The notes: generated by a model from the sequence alone, not told the origin. DNA of 64,000 nt from Lantana camara (GCA_037501455.1 CM074865.1:51664501-51728500); one strand, 5' to 3'. Positions 1-12,067 are shown, counted from the first letter of the stretch. Numbers and translations are program-made.

Positions 1-695
1 TGAAATTTCCAAAAATAGGTTTCCTTCTTAACATAATTGTCATAGCAGGGGCAATCTGGTAATTTCCCCTTCCACCTAAGTATTTTTTGAGCTAGAACAG
101 TGTCCAAGATCTAGGAAATAAAATTAGCTTCGAAACGGTTACTCACGGGTCAAAATCGGACGTACGGTTTAAAAGTTATAAACTTTGGAAGATATGATTT
201 TTCTGAATTTCGAAAACTGATTTAATTATGAAATAAATACTAGGATAAAATTTGAAGGTCCGAAAGGCTTTCAAAAAATGTAGAAAAAATCGAGGAACGT
301 TATGGCGATGATCACAAGGGTTAAATCATTCTATCGAAGGAAATACATTCTACAGGCGGAAATTTTTATTTGAAAATAAATTCTTAAATTGCTCTGGACA
401 CATAAACGAAACCTCAAAGCATTGAAAAGGGAACTGACAAATTCTAAGAAAATACGTATAGGTTCTCTAGGGTTTCTTGAATAAAACGACGTAGTGCTGG
501 TTTCAAAATAATTAGGGTTTGTAGGATTTCGGTGCCATTATCCCCCCTAAGCATCACATAATATCACATAAGAACACTTAGTTCATGTAAAGATGCAATG
601 CATTAAGTATCTTAAGGATGGACCAAGATATATAAACGTATTTCGATTATCCCTTGTTTACCGTTTCCAGCTAGGCCCTGATTTCGGCTGTCACA
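1..695 (-). repeat. Ty3/gypsy LTR, terminal fragment (F)
   Basis: AT-rich noncoding sequence ends in TGTCACA at 689-695 and is followed directly by a pyrimidine run and a copy of the 'ctgtcctcag' phrase. The same phrase follows the 3' LTRs of the other minus-strand gypsy elements here (near 15410, 19985, 51125, 58450). This marks the end, on the + strand, of a minus-orientation 3' LTR. The rest of the LTR lies left of the window. Short open frames in it do not resemble proteins. Confidence 0.6.
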
Positions 696-870
696 ATCTC
701 CCCCCCTTAAAAGGGAATCTGTCCTCAGATTCCACAACCGTTCCAGGGACAACTTCGGGTGACGTTCTTGAATCTTTTCTTCGGTTCCCATTTTACTTTC
801 CAAATACCGTGTCTTTTCTCAGGATTTTTATTAAGAGATTTCCCAATTTCTCAAACCAAATTACTTTATA
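696..870 (-). pseudogene. Polypurine tract and pol 3' end of gypsy element F
   Basis: Positions 696-714 are the complement of a polypurine tract, the plus-strand primer of an LTR retrotransposon, abutting the LTR end. The next bases keep the 'cctgtcctcag'-like segment that overlaps the end of pol in related elements. No integrase domain can be read further right, so the internal region is truncated within about 200 bp. Confidence 0.5.
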
Positions 871-1679
871 AACGGGGAACAGGGTACTTGATATTTGTTA
901 ATAAGTGCTCTGTGACATGTATACGTGTTTCATGAATAATGCCTCTGTGACATGCTGTGCACCATCCTAACCCACATGCATTATATTTTAATCGTTGTTC
1001 CTGGCATCGAAAAGTACTTGCTTTGGATTGAAGAGGGAACTCGAATTTTGCTAATATGGCAAGAAGTACGGTACGCACTTTAAACACGCCAGTTAAGGCT
1101 CTATAACTCTGGTGCCATGCATTCATTGTATCAAAGTTATATCTGGGCATACTTGTTCATGATTAAGTACTTGGTCATGCAAACATCACATTAAATCTCT
1201 TTTGAGAATTGGTTTGTTGCACAATTGGTATATAAACGCATAACTTTATCGGAGGTTAATCGCTACTACTGGTCAAATTCTGTCATGCTACTAGAATGAG
1301 ATATGGGATCATCCAAGGAAAGGATAAAGGTTGGGAAGTAGAAGAAACGAAGTATGTGTTATGGGAAGTTAAACAGTAATCTTTGTGAGCAGACGTGGCA
1401 TGTTCTTTGAATAAGCAATAAAGATCAACTCTTGTTAGAGAAATGGAGCTAGTATATGAGTTCTTAAAGGAGTCCTTGGACACCGAAACTTATTACCTCC
1501 TCAGCATAAGTGTGATTGGACTATACCAGCCATGAGGGAAGTAACGCCACTTTTGAGGAAAACCATAATGAATAACTCCGAGTGAGTACAAGAGGATAGA
1601 ACCACGTAACCTATTAAAGTTATAAAACGGAGGTGTGACTACCATAGTGCATTGTTGTAGGAAACGCTTGCGTTATGTG
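871..1679. other. Unassigned decayed sequence
   Basis: About 0.8 kb without a recognisable protein motif in any frame. It lies between the truncated minus-strand element F and the plus-strand gypsy remnant, so it is probably decayed internal sequence of one of them. I see no terminal repeats, tandem repeats or RNA gene in it. Confidence 0.4.
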
Positions 1680-3188
1680 AAACATCCAGTTGGTATAATG
1701 ATACGAAGAGAACTGAATTCCCTGGTAGTAAGAAAAATATGATATCCCCTACCGCTGATCGAGAAGTTATTTGGAAAACTACGAGGTTTCCGATCATGCT
1801 TCAAGTTAGATTTCAATAGAGGCAGCGTGTCCCCAATTGAAGGTCAAAGAAGGATGTTCCAGGACCGTTTTCCATATAGAACTAAGGGCACTCCAATTTC
1901 ACAAAGATGTCACGGAATTGACTATTATATCTACAATAATTGAGAATGTGTTGGATTTCTAGATGGTATCTTTACAAGTTATCCTGAGCTCCGTTGGCAA
2001 CATTCCGATATATTTAATAGCTAAAGATGCATAATTCATACGACGACTCGTATTGGGCACTTCGCTGGAGCACAAGTTGACTACTAAGTTCAACGAATAC
2101 AACTTTAGATAGAAAAGAGAAACACTCTCTGATCATATAATCTCTGGCTCGGGAAGTTGAAGATAAACTTCAAGAATAGAAACAGTGATGAATTTGATAT
2201 TATCACGGAATACATCTAGAGTAAAGGCTACTTGCCAGATAGAATATTATAAAGTGTCTCCAAAGAAATTAGGTAAAGATCGGCTTATGTACCATAATAA
2301 CCGTGTTGAAAGAGTAAAAAGGACCACCTTGCTTTAGTGATGGACACTTTACTGGATCACAAGTCATACACCAAGTTTAGTCAATGCTAATTTTGACTAG
2401 AGAAAGGGTCACAATTCTCGGGCGTATCGAAACAATTTGAGCTAGTTTAGGGATTAGAGTGGATCTCTCAAAATTCGAAACAATTGTGAAGTGGAAACCG
2501 TCAAGGAATTTCTTTAAAGGAACGGAGGTTATACAACCTATACAGATGCGTCGAAAGAAGGATGAGTTAGAATTTTGACGCGATATGGAGAAATAACAGT
2601 GCATACTTCAAGAAAGCTTAAACCATATCAGATCAATTATGCTACACGTGACTTGGAGCTACTAGGAATCATTTTCGTTCTTATCAAGTGGAAGCATTAC
2701 TTTTATTGGGTTATATTTGAAGTTTTCACATATCGAAAGAGTTTATGCTATCTTTCATTCACGAGGACCATGACTGTATAATCTGGAACCATCTTAAGAA
2801 GCTAATGTGGTAGTTGATGTACTAAGTTGGAAAGCTACACTAGCCAACCCAATATACTATCACCACTGAAATAGAAAGGGATGAAAGCACAATCTAATGA
2901 TGAGTGGAACAAGGCATGTTCACATTTTGAGGAAAAGGATGACGAGATCAAAGTTCAGAGTTACTAAAAAAGGAATTTTGAGGTGTAAAGGTAGAGTTTG
3001 TGTGCCATCAGTAATTCAAGAAGAAATACAAGACGAGGCACATGAGACATATTATGCGATACATCCTGGAACGACAAAGATGCATCATGATCTCAAGAAA
3101 CATCTATGAGGGAATGGAAAGGAAAGAGACGTAGCTCAAAATGTCAAGAAATGCTCAACTTTTCAAGTGGTTAAAGCAAAATATCCAA
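1680..3188 (+). pseudogene. Decayed Ty3/gypsy pol (RT, RNase H, integrase N-terminus)
   Basis: Plus-strand remnant of a gypsy polyprotein in several frames. Around 1800-1890 short stretches resemble the reverse transcriptase core (a KLD..-like strand, then a KT.F...-like strand). At 2575-2760 an RNase H-like segment is clear: TSRKLKPYQ, ATRDLELLG, IKWKHYFYWV, FEVFTYRKSL, matching the blocks seen in the 52.7-53.0 kb copy. At 2897-3188 the integrase zinc-finger region follows (AIHPGTTKM, a stop after KKHL, then VKKCSTFQVV, in which one cysteine is replaced). The order RT, RNase H, integrase is that of gypsy. The sequence is cut at 3188 by an incoming LTR. It is the oldest and most degraded pol here and the only plus-strand one. 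Confidence 0.7.
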
Positions 3189-4890
3189 TGTAGTGCCCGG
3201 AGCGGCGAGCCACCACATCCCCCGCACCTAGCCCCGAACCCACATAGGAAATAGAAATCCATACATGAGCCCAAGACTAAGCGAATGGGAACCTACACAC
3301 ACTCGCTAAGCCAGGCGGAGCTAAGACAGGACCAGAGCGCGCAAAACATTAAGAAAGCGGAAGCATAAAATAAAATCCAAGAAGATAAATCCACAAAATG
3401 GTTTCAACTATCCCTAAAGGCCTGTCCCGAAATATAAATACATAAATAGAATTCAAAGATACATACATAATTCCATTATCAAATTTAAATCATATACAAA
3501 AGTATAACCGAATGCAAGTGAAAATGCAACTCGAGTAAGGAGACTAGGACTTGACCGACCCACGACTCCGCCTAGCATGAATCACCACCTGGAAACTGAA
3601 AAGTTGAAAGGAGAGGGTCAGTCCACCGACTGAGTGAGGGGGCTAACGCACACCCACATACCTATAATTGAAGAGCAAAGCACGTATCAAACCAAAGACT
3701 ATGAACCAGGAATAGGGTTTTACATACCAAAACCATTTTCCAAAAGAACTTATACTTATTCATATATTCTTAAATTTGTAAACTCGTAAGGATTCATAGA
3801 TTTAAGAACGCATATAGATTCATATTAAAACTCATAGAGATTCATAAATTCAGATCGATTCATAATTTAACGTAGAAATCTGATATTGAAAACAAACTCT
3901 CCTATCCCGTTTCATAATCAACATAATAAAACAACCTTAAATTACCCGGCGAGTACGGGGCCCAGGGATTCATAAGATTAAGAAGGAAACATAAGGCTCA
4001 TAAGAAACATACCTAACTCGCGAAACCTAGAAACATACGATTCATACTTAAGAAACATACCTTACCGTGCAACTCGGCATATGCTATACACGTACCTCTC
4101 TGTGTCTTCCAAATTCGTAATATGCTGAAGGAGATCTATAATTCGCTCGACACTACACGGTTTGGAGCATAGCCTCGTTGCAAAACCATTTTGAGCTTAT
4201 ATACGCCCATACGTATAATTTCAGAAGAATTCATATTAAATAGAATTAACAAGATTCATAACATATTATAAGACACATATTTAATATACATATAATATAT
4301 TCGCATGCGGGCTTGAAAACGAGCATATAGGGTCGTACGTCGCATTAACTAAAAGAAAACAAACCTAAACCTCACCTTTTTACCAAAAGTGCTCACGGAG
4401 GAGCGTTGACGACCAAGAAAAGGCTCAATGGTGGAACCCACACCTCCCGAACCAAAATCTGAGATAAACAAACACAAACATATGACTTAGACTTACACAT
4501 GAACCCAAAAGACGCACGGCGATGCATAAGAATGCAAATGGTGCAATGCACGTCCTATACATTCATACTTAGACAGATCGGGCAAATAACCAAATATCAC
4601 ATAACGACATCAAGAATTAAACTCATGTCATATTAAATAAGCTTATAATTTAACATATATTAACATACCATATGCATTCATAAGCTGGATGTTCAAGGAA
4701 ATAACAAGAGATGCAAGGATGCGTTAAACGTTTCATATATCGATCAAGAATTCATGTCACAATTACACTTAGCAAACAAGGTCATGAACTTAAAATAATT
4801 AATGAAACATAACATATTACAACATATTAACGTATTATGATAACAATCGGGGTGAGAAGATACGGGAAAAAAAGAATAAAAGCACAAAAA
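3189..4890 (-). repeat. Ty3/gypsy LTR, 5'-terminal part (C)
   Basis: Begins with TGTAGTGCCC, carries the subterminal motif CCACATCCCCCGCAC at 3213-3227, and follows the layout of the other minus-orientation gypsy LTRs (a GCTAAG/GCTAGGCGG-like block, a GCGAGTACGGGGCCC-like block near 3950, a 'gggtcgtacgtcgc..taact..aaaccucacc'-like block near 4330-4380, written here in DNA as taact and cctcacc). Near 4890 the sequence jumps to material resembling the middle of another LTR, and the cctcacc block recurs at 5238-5310. This is therefore either a truncated LTR or one carrying an internal duplication of about 0.9 kb. Confidence 0.6.
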
Positions 4891-6026
4891 TAGGGCTTCG
4901 AGTGAAAATAGGCCAAAAATGGAGTTGTGTTGATGAGAGAGCTCAGCGACCCCAGGGTCGACCCGAGAATCACATACCACTTCCCCGGGGCCCATTTCAA
5001 AGATCAAAAGTCATAATTTTATTAATGTCGAAATTTCAGAATTTTTCGACTTCTAATTCAAAGTCGTAATCTCACTATTTTCAAAATCGTTCACACACAC
5101 CAACCCTTTTCTAATCAAACAAACGGAAAATAGGTTATGTATACATAAAAGTGTTTTCAATGATTTTATAGCAAATGGGACAAATCCCACAAAGTACGTA
5201 TCATACGCATATCAAAGTATATATATATATACGTAATTCGAATGCGGGCTCAAAATACTGGTAGGGTTGTAGGTCGTTTTAACTAAAAGAAAGAAACCTC
5301 ACCTCGTCGACCAAACCGAACGAAACGGACCAAAGCACCTCTAAGAGACCTCCTCGACACCCACGAAACGAACCTAAAGACAAACCAAAGAACAAAAGAC
5401 AACCTTAGACACGAAATGTACCAATTAAACGCTCGACAATTGCATATGGATGCAAACGATACATAAAGAATGCAATGAGATGTCAATTAGGTCATTTGAA
5501 GCCATATAGAATCATTTTAATTTATAACGCGTGTATTTCACGTTAAACGAATTCATGAAAATTACATAACAAGCACGTCACGCCATACAACATGATAGAC
5601 ACGCAAGCACACTCTAAAAGAAATAAGGGAAAATCGTGCAAGACAAGGAAATGTCATATTAATGCATGCATGCATATAGAAGGTCTCGTAAGCTCATATT
5701 AAATCATATTCACATAGTTCACGTAAAATAACTCCACCAAGTTCACATAACGTACATAAGACGTTGTATAACACGTTAGAGATGCATACACAATCATAAA
5801 AAGAGTAAGAAAATACATGGAAGTACATGGAAGTCACATAAAACAAATATCAAGCTACACATGCACGTTGGAAAATACAGAACGCCTATTAGGGCACTTA
5901 TTGCACGTAAGAGCACCAAATTCACATAATAAATTCATAATGCAACATATAACACATAGTTCATCACGTTAATATTGCATGCATATCACAAACGAAGCAA
6001 GAAAATATCACAAGAGGCAATCAAAC
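4891..6026 (-). repeat. Gypsy element B, left LTR, part 1
   Basis: Starts inside an LTR: the block at 4925-4995 (agagctcagcgacccc, then ccggggccc) matches the middle of the E1 LTR near 18025-18080. It runs to 6026, where the copia element is inserted, and resumes at 13802. No gene is seen. The left part of this LTR is missing or is represented by fragment C. Confidence 0.55.
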
Positions 6027-6393
6027 TGTTGGAAAACAGGAATCAGAAAGCAGCGAAAATTTAAAAATTTTCCAACAAAAGGATCGAAACTCGCAATCGT
6101 GAATCCGAATTCGTAGAGATTAGAAACTTACTTTTCAATAATCTTTGTTGAAGCGTTTCAAGCCACCCAAGAACGCTCTTCTCGCGGCTTGATCCCTTCT
6201 CATTGGTAAAGCTCGACTCTTCAAAACTTCTAACTTGAAGCTCTCTAGAGATAGTCCACCAACTTGACTACAATCTAACTAGTAAGGATGCTAGTTTTCT
6301 AGTTAGTGTTTAGGCTTAACCTAATGTTTATTTGATCTTGGAGAAAGGATGGTGTTCAACACATGAACCAAAAGAATTGTCTATTAGCCCTAA

Positions 6394-6420
6394 GGGGAGC
6401 TCGAGCTCCCCTATATATAG
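6394..6420 (-). promoter_or_regulatory. Copia LTR TATA box with adjoining perfect palindrome
   Basis: CTATATATAG at 6411-6420 is a TATA box in the sense (minus) direction. Just downstream in that direction is the 18-bp perfect palindrome GGGGAGCTCGAGCTCCCC (6394-6411), which lies where core-promoter and start-site sequence would be expected. The transcript would run left through R and U5. Confidence 0.6.
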
Positions 6421-6752
6421 GAAGGAGAGGGGCGGCCGATCCAAGTCCTTTTGGACTAAGGATTTGGTCCCTCTCTCTCTTATTACTTGATCATCAAGTA
6501 ATTCCCAACTTTGACTTTTGAATTCTAATTTAAATCAACTTTCAAGAGAGCTAAAATATCCAAACCCCTTTTGGATAATTTTATACTTTATTTATTAATA
6601 AATAAATAACTTATTTTATCTAATTTAATTAATTCATAATTAATTAAATAGATTATTTTTCTCCAAAATAAGACTTTCTTTTAAATTCAAAAATTAAACC
6701 AAAGTCTATTAAATAATTAACACATTAATTATTTAACGTACAAATAATTATA

Positions 6753-6792
6753 CACGTGTGGCACACGTGTCCGGTCACGTGACCCACACGTG
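6753..6792. promoter_or_regulatory. Cluster of four G-box (CACGTG) cores
   Basis: CACGTG occurs at 6753-6758, 6764-6769, 6776-6781 and 6787-6792. Start spacings are 11, 12 and 11 bp, close to one helical turn. All but the third have an ACACGTGT context. The cluster lies about 340 bp upstream of the TATA box in the element's sense. In plants the core is bound by bZIP (ABRE/ABF type) and bHLH (PIF/MYC type) factors. A stress- or light-responsive enhancer is an inference. Confidence 0.6.
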
Positions 6793-7954
6793 TGGCTTCA
6801 CATGTATGGAACCCTCTTGGCCCGATTAACTCATTTACTCATTTTAAAGTCATAACTCATGTAACCAAGTTGTTGTGTGTGACCCTCTAGGTTGTCAATT
6901 CAATTAGCAGTGACCCTAATTAATTAATTCACTAATTAATTAATCGGTCCACAGATTAAACGACCATAGTCTAGCAACAAGTGTTTAACCCCTAGCTGAA
7001 TTGGAATGTCTCGATTCGACAGAACCTTTAAGTCATTGATTCTTGTGAGATACAATCCTCCTACTTACTATCTCTTAACCAAGATCTAGGGTAAGGGAAT
7101 AGCCAGAACCCTAATAGTCTGGTCTTAAAGCTAAGTGCATTTCATATCTATTTGATCTCAATCCAAGAAACCCTTTTCTTGATGTCTTGATCTACTACCT
7201 TGGCCAAGGACTCCATATGGCATATAAATGACTTACACAATAAGAGATCACCTTGCAAATGCAAGTGTGGGTCCTTTCTTGATTCTCATTCACTTGCATG
7301 AGTCACTTGTGCAGCCCCAGCATAAGCCTTAAATCAGTTGTCTAAGGCGACACCCTTTAAAGCTTATACCTAAGACTAAAGAGTTAACTCACAAAGTGAC
7401 ATGGAACCTCAAGTCTAAGGATCAATTAATCACATCAATAACTCGTGAGATATTTCCTAATCTGGAAGTTTCCATTTCTTGAAATAGAAACTTCCTTTTC
7501 CATTTAGGAATCTTCTAACACGGGGCACCTCCGTGAACTTACTTATGGAAGTAAGCACCCTCATGTATCACGCACATATCAACTATACACTTTGCACCTC
7601 CGTGAAACAAGGTGGTCCTTTTTAAGGGCGTGATCCCACAAGCAAGCCTCAGAGGAGTCAGGTTGACACTCTCACTATCTGTAGAACTCATCGGCTTGGA
7701 GTATTTTACTAATCATGACTTATGTGATATAGGGCTCGTTTCATTAACCATTTCACCTAAATGGTAGAGCCCGAAAGTCATCAGGATTAGGGGAGTTCTC
7801 ACACTTGCACAGCTAAAGTAAACGCATACCAAACAAGAGCATATAAAAAAGTATTGCCTCAACTCGTTATTTTATTCAAAGATTGTTGGTGATTACAATA
7901 AGGAAAAGTACAAAGAGGATATACAATCGGCTTTCTAGGGCACTATTCCTAACA

Positions 7955-7965
7955 ATCTCCCACTT
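7955..7965 (-). other. Copia polypurine tract
   Basis: AAGTGGGAGAT on the minus strand, directly next to the 3' LTR. It would prime plus-strand DNA synthesis. It lies 11 bp from the pol stop codon at 7977-7979. Confidence 0.8.
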
Positions 7966-7976
7966 GCCCGTTAAAG

Positions 7977-10067
7977 CTATTCTAAAGCTATTCTAAGTCC
8001 CATCTTCTGAAGATGACCTTCGAAAGCTTCTCGACTAAGGGGTTTAGTAAGTGGATCTACCATGTTCTCTACTGATGTGACCCTCTCAATTTGCACATCT
8101 CCTCTTTGGATAATATCACGGATTAGGTGATACTTCCTCATAATGTGCATGGTCCGTTAGTGAGATCTTGGTTCTCTTGCTTGAACAACCGCCCCAGTGT
8201 TATCACAAAACACAGTAATGGGGTCTTTCATGCCAGGAACAACATTCAACTCTTGAATGAAGTTTCTAATCCAAACACCTTCGGCCTCAATGGTCGAATC
8301 TGCAGTGGTCATTTGCTTGGAACTCTTCCAACTCACTGCTCCGTCGTTTAGGCAGAAAATATGTCCTGACATTGACTTAAAATCATCTAAGTCATATGCA
8401 AAGCTTGCATCGCAGTATCCTTCGATAGTAAGATCTTTCTGAACTCCGTAAACTAAGAATAAATCTTTAGTACTTTTCAAGTACTTAAGAATATTCTTCA
8501 CGGCAGCCCAGTGACCATCTCCAGGGTCAGATTGGAAACGACTTGTTACGCTAAGTGCATAAGCCACATTCGGTCGAGTACATAACATTGCATACATTAT
8601 GCTACCTATAACTGATGCATATGGTGTATGAGTCATTCTTTCTTTCTCAAGGTTAGTCTTAGGGCACATCCTCTTAGAAAGACGTGTTCCTACACTCATA
8701 TGAAGGTTCTTAACCTTTGTTGACTCCATACTGGATCTCTTCAATACTTTGTCAATGTGCATCGACTGTGATAGTCTTATTAACCTTCTAGACCTATCTC
8801 GATAGATTTTAATTCCAAGGATATAGGACGCATCACCAAGATCTTTCATCTCGAATTGGTTTGATAACCATAACTTAGTTACTTTCATGTCATCCTTCGA
8901 ATTCCCAATAAGATGGATGTCATCAACATAAAGTACTAAGAATTGCACTGAGGTCTCCAATTCATTTCTATACACACATGATTCATTCGAAATTTAAATG
9001 AAGCTAAACGCTTTGACTGATTCATCAAATCGAATGTTCCAATTCCTAGAAGCCCATTTCAATCTATAGATTGATCTTTGGAGTTTGCAAACCTTTTGCT
9101 CACTCCCACTGAATGTGAAACCTATGGGTTGCTCCATATACAAACCTTTATCCATGTCACCATTGAGAAAGGCAGTTTTCACATCCATTTGCCATATCTC
9201 ATAGTCATAATATGCAGCAACGGCAAGCATGATCTGAATAGACTTTTGCATTGCAACTGGTGAAAAGGTTTCATGAAAGTCCACGCCGGCCCTTTGTGTG
9301 AATCCTTTTGCAACCAGTCTTGCTTTGTAGGTTGCAATGCTTCCATCAACTCCAAGCTTTCTCTTAAAGATCCATTTGCAACCTATGGGTTTGACCCCAT
9401 CAGGCAAATCTACCAAGGTCCAAACTTGGTTGGACTTCATGGAATCCATTTCGGATTTCATGGCTTCTATCCACTGTTCAGAGTCAGAATCTAAAAGTGC
9501 CTCCTCATATGTCAAAGGATCATTATCCTTTTGAGAGATCTCATGGAAGAATCCATACCATCTCTCCGGCTGTCTAGGATTACGTTCAGAACATCTTAGA
9601 GGAGGATTTACATGTGTATCGAAATTTGTGATTGGTTGTAGTTGATCAGCAGGGGGCGTTTCTTCAGCGGGTGGCGTGGGGTCACTTTGTACTTCCTCTA
9701 ATTCTATGATCTTGTCTTTCTTTTCTTTAAGGAACGGTTCCTCCAGAAAAGTGGCATTTCTGGAAACAAACACCTTTTGCTCAGATTGATCATAGAAGTA
9801 GTATCCTATGGATTCCTTAGGATAACCAACAAAGCAGCATAAGTTAGAACGAGATTCTAACTTATCTAAAACTGTCCTCTTCATGTAAGCAGGAAAACCC
9901 CAAATTCTTAAGTAAGAATAACTAGGGATTTTACCATGCCACATTTCATAGGGCGTTTTAGGGACTGATTTAGAGGGAACTAGATTCAGAATCTTTGCTG
10001 CACTTTCTAGGGCATAACCCCAGAAAGAAGGTGGTAAGTCAGTGAAACTCATCATGGAACAAACCAT
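7977..10067 (-). pseudogene. Copia pol: integrase C-terminus, reverse transcriptase, RNase H
   Basis: Rightmost part encodes the integrase C-terminal region (FWGYALESA, the family's 'YEMWHG' block, VFVSRNATFLEE). Then comes RT: EALLDSDSEQWIEAMKSE, WIFKRKLG, YKARLVAKGFTQ, QMDVKTAFLNG, and after a stop at 8994 the catalytic LYVDDIHLIG, which is intact. RNase H follows, with GYCDASFA, SKQMTTADSTIEAE and a CDNTGAV motif. A stop at 8157-8159 cuts off the last part, which continues in the same frame to a normal stop at 7977-7979 (..RKYHLIRDIIQRGDV.., ..DPLTKPLS..). No frameshift is present: the two internal stops (8994, 8157) are in-frame nonsense codons, both TAA where related elements usually have a glutamine-like codon. 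The protein would have copied and processed the element's RNA. Confidence 0.88.
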
Positions 10068-11111
10068 ATCAAGTAGAGTTCGATTCCTTCTCTCAGAAAC
10101 TCCATTGAGTTGAGGAGTTCCCGGAGGTGTCCACTAAGAGATAATCCTATTATCTTTGAGATGATTAAGGAATTCTTCACTAAGATACTCGCCTCCTCGA
10201 TCAGATCGAAGTGCTTTGATCTTGTGACCAGTTTAGTTCTCAACCTCCTTTTGAAATTCTAGGAATTTCTCAAAAGCTTCAGATTTATACTTCATTAAGC
10301 ATTCATAACCATATCGAGAAAAGTCATCGGTAAAGGTTATGAAATACTGATGATTGTTTCTAATGCTTACACTAAGCGGTCTACAAACATCAGAATGGAT
10401 CAAATCCAAGACCTTAGTGGCACATTCCACAGTTCCTTTAAAAGGAACTTTGGACATCTTTCCTTTGAGATAGGATTCGCAAGAAGTTAACTCTTTGAGC
10501 TCATTTTCAGAGAATGATCCTAAAGTGTTTATCTTGCTAATTCAGTTCTTGGAAATATGTCCTAATCTAGCATGCTGTAAGGGGGCTAAAACTTTGTCAT
10601 CTCTCTTATATTTAGTTTCTCGTTGTATATTCATAATATTGATATTTTGAGTTAGATAAAGTCCATTACCTAGAGTACCGATGTGAATGGAAGAGTTGTT
10701 TTGTTTGATAAAATATTTACCATTCTTAATATAAGTTTCATAACCTTCACAATCTAAAATTGGAACTGAAATTATATTACGAATAATGCTCGGTACATAA
10801 AGGACTTTATTCAAAACTAACTCAAAACTACCTAAATCTAATCTAATTGTGCCTAAAGCTCGAGCTTCAACATTTGAGCCATCGCCTATCTTCAAGACAC
10901 ATTCTCGTTCTCTGAGTTGTTGGACTTCATTTAGCATCTGTACATCATTACAGATATGAGCTCCACAATCGGTATCAAGTACCCAAGAACTAGAATTAAT
11001 ATAAAGATTTATTTCAATGAGAAACATACCTTTCTTTAGAGTAGGCTTGTACTCTGGGCAGTTTGTCCTCCAATGTCCCGCTTTGCCACAATGGAAGCAA
11101 GTATCCTCTTT
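10068..11111 (-). pseudogene. Copia pol: zinc knuckle, protease, integrase core
   Basis: Reads in the same frame as gag. First comes a CCHC nucleic-acid-binding knuckle (CFHCGKAGHWRTNC, about 11040-11100), then an aspartic protease region with WVLDTDCGAHIC; the catalytic D-T-G triad has its glycine changed to aspartate. Integrase follows: an HARLGHISKN zinc-finger start, a stop at 10542, HSDVCRPLS with the first catalytic Asp, FTDDFSRYG with the second, and a VSERRN block with the Glu near 10090. Three in-frame stops break it (10542, 10233 and about 10134). The integrase zinc finger has lost a cysteine (CESYLKG). All breaks are point changes. Confidence 0.85.
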
Positions 11112-11861
11112 CTAATCACGCTTCTTCTTTTGGGCCTTCCCCTTCGAAATGCCTCCAGTGGGCCTAAGGGGTTTCTTCTTTTTCTTTTGGGCTTTCTTGC
11201 CCTTACCTTTAGAAGGCCTAGAAGAGGAAGATGGAGCATTCACCATCAGAACCTTATTGTCCTTCTTGATCGTGCTTTCAACTGTCACAAGCTGACTAAT
11301 CAGGTCAACTACCGTAGCACCAGCATGATTCGTTTTGAAGTTAAGGACAAATGGATTGAATAATGGTGGGAATGAGGCTAGCAACAAGTCCACTGAAAGC
11401 TCATCTTTCTGTGGCATGCCCATGGAAGCAAGTTTCTTAGTAAGGGCGAGAAACTTGAGTCCATATTCATGGACACTTGAACCTTCCCTCATTCTCAAGT
11501 GGAACAATTCCTTTGAAGTGTTATACCTTGTAAGACATTCATGAGGGCGGTAAAGTTGCCCTAAGTGGTCGTAACTCTCCCAAGCAAATTCCATGGCCTC
11601 ATGTTGCCTTTGCATGTCCGGAGACATGTTAGCCAACATAAGGCAACGTGCTTGGAGATTATCATCCTTCCACTTCTGGATCGTATCCCGCTCGGCCCGA
11701 CTGGGAGCATCCCCTTCGGGACTAGGCTCCCCTTCAAAGAGAACATAAGTTCTCTTCTCAGAATCTAAAATGATTTTTAGATTCCTCAGCCAATCAGAAT
11801 AGTTGGGACCAGTCAACTTGTTTAACTCGAGGATCGATACAAGAGGGTTTTTGGTTGCCAT
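11112..11861 (-). pseudogene. Copia gag (capsid)
   Basis: 249 residues from ATG at 11859-11861, the only reasonable start, since the leader lies upstream. The N-terminus MATKNPLVSILELNKLTG, followed by NYSDWLRNLKIIL, is the typical copia capsid start; AWESYDHLGQLY and FLALTKKLASMGMP are later capsid helices. The C-terminus is lysine-rich (KGKGKKAQKKKKK). A TAG at 11112-11114 stops it just before the zinc knuckle, which continues in the same frame. Gag would form the cytoplasmic virus-like particle. This domain is otherwise well preserved. Confidence 0.88.
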
Positions 11862-12067
11862 TTCAAAACACGTAGAGAATCATAGAATCTATGACCTAAA
11901 TGGTAAAACAGAGAACTAGTGAGCATGCTGAATTATAAAGATATACAAAAGATGAGGTCTTTAATCTAATGTAGCTCCCACTGTTTTTCAAAGATCTATA
12001 ATTCCCAAAGATCTAAGAGGAACACGTTTCCCAATGGGTACTAAGATCTTAAGCATTTTACCTCTAA

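Larger units (their letters stand above)
6027..7954 (-). repeat. Copia 3' LTR (complete)
   Basis: 1928 bp, TGTTGG...CTAACA. The right boundary is fixed by the polypurine tract that follows, and by the same terminus (13392-13801 matches 7545-7954, both 410 bp long). It contains a minus-strand TATA box near 6411, a G-box cluster at 6753-6792, and an AT-rich stretch at 6570-6750. Confidence 0.9.

Noticed and set aside
10052..10243. Separate 63-codon minus-strand frame between the integrase pieces
   Set aside because: Out-of-frame shadow. The integrase segment continues in the main frame with a stop near 10134.
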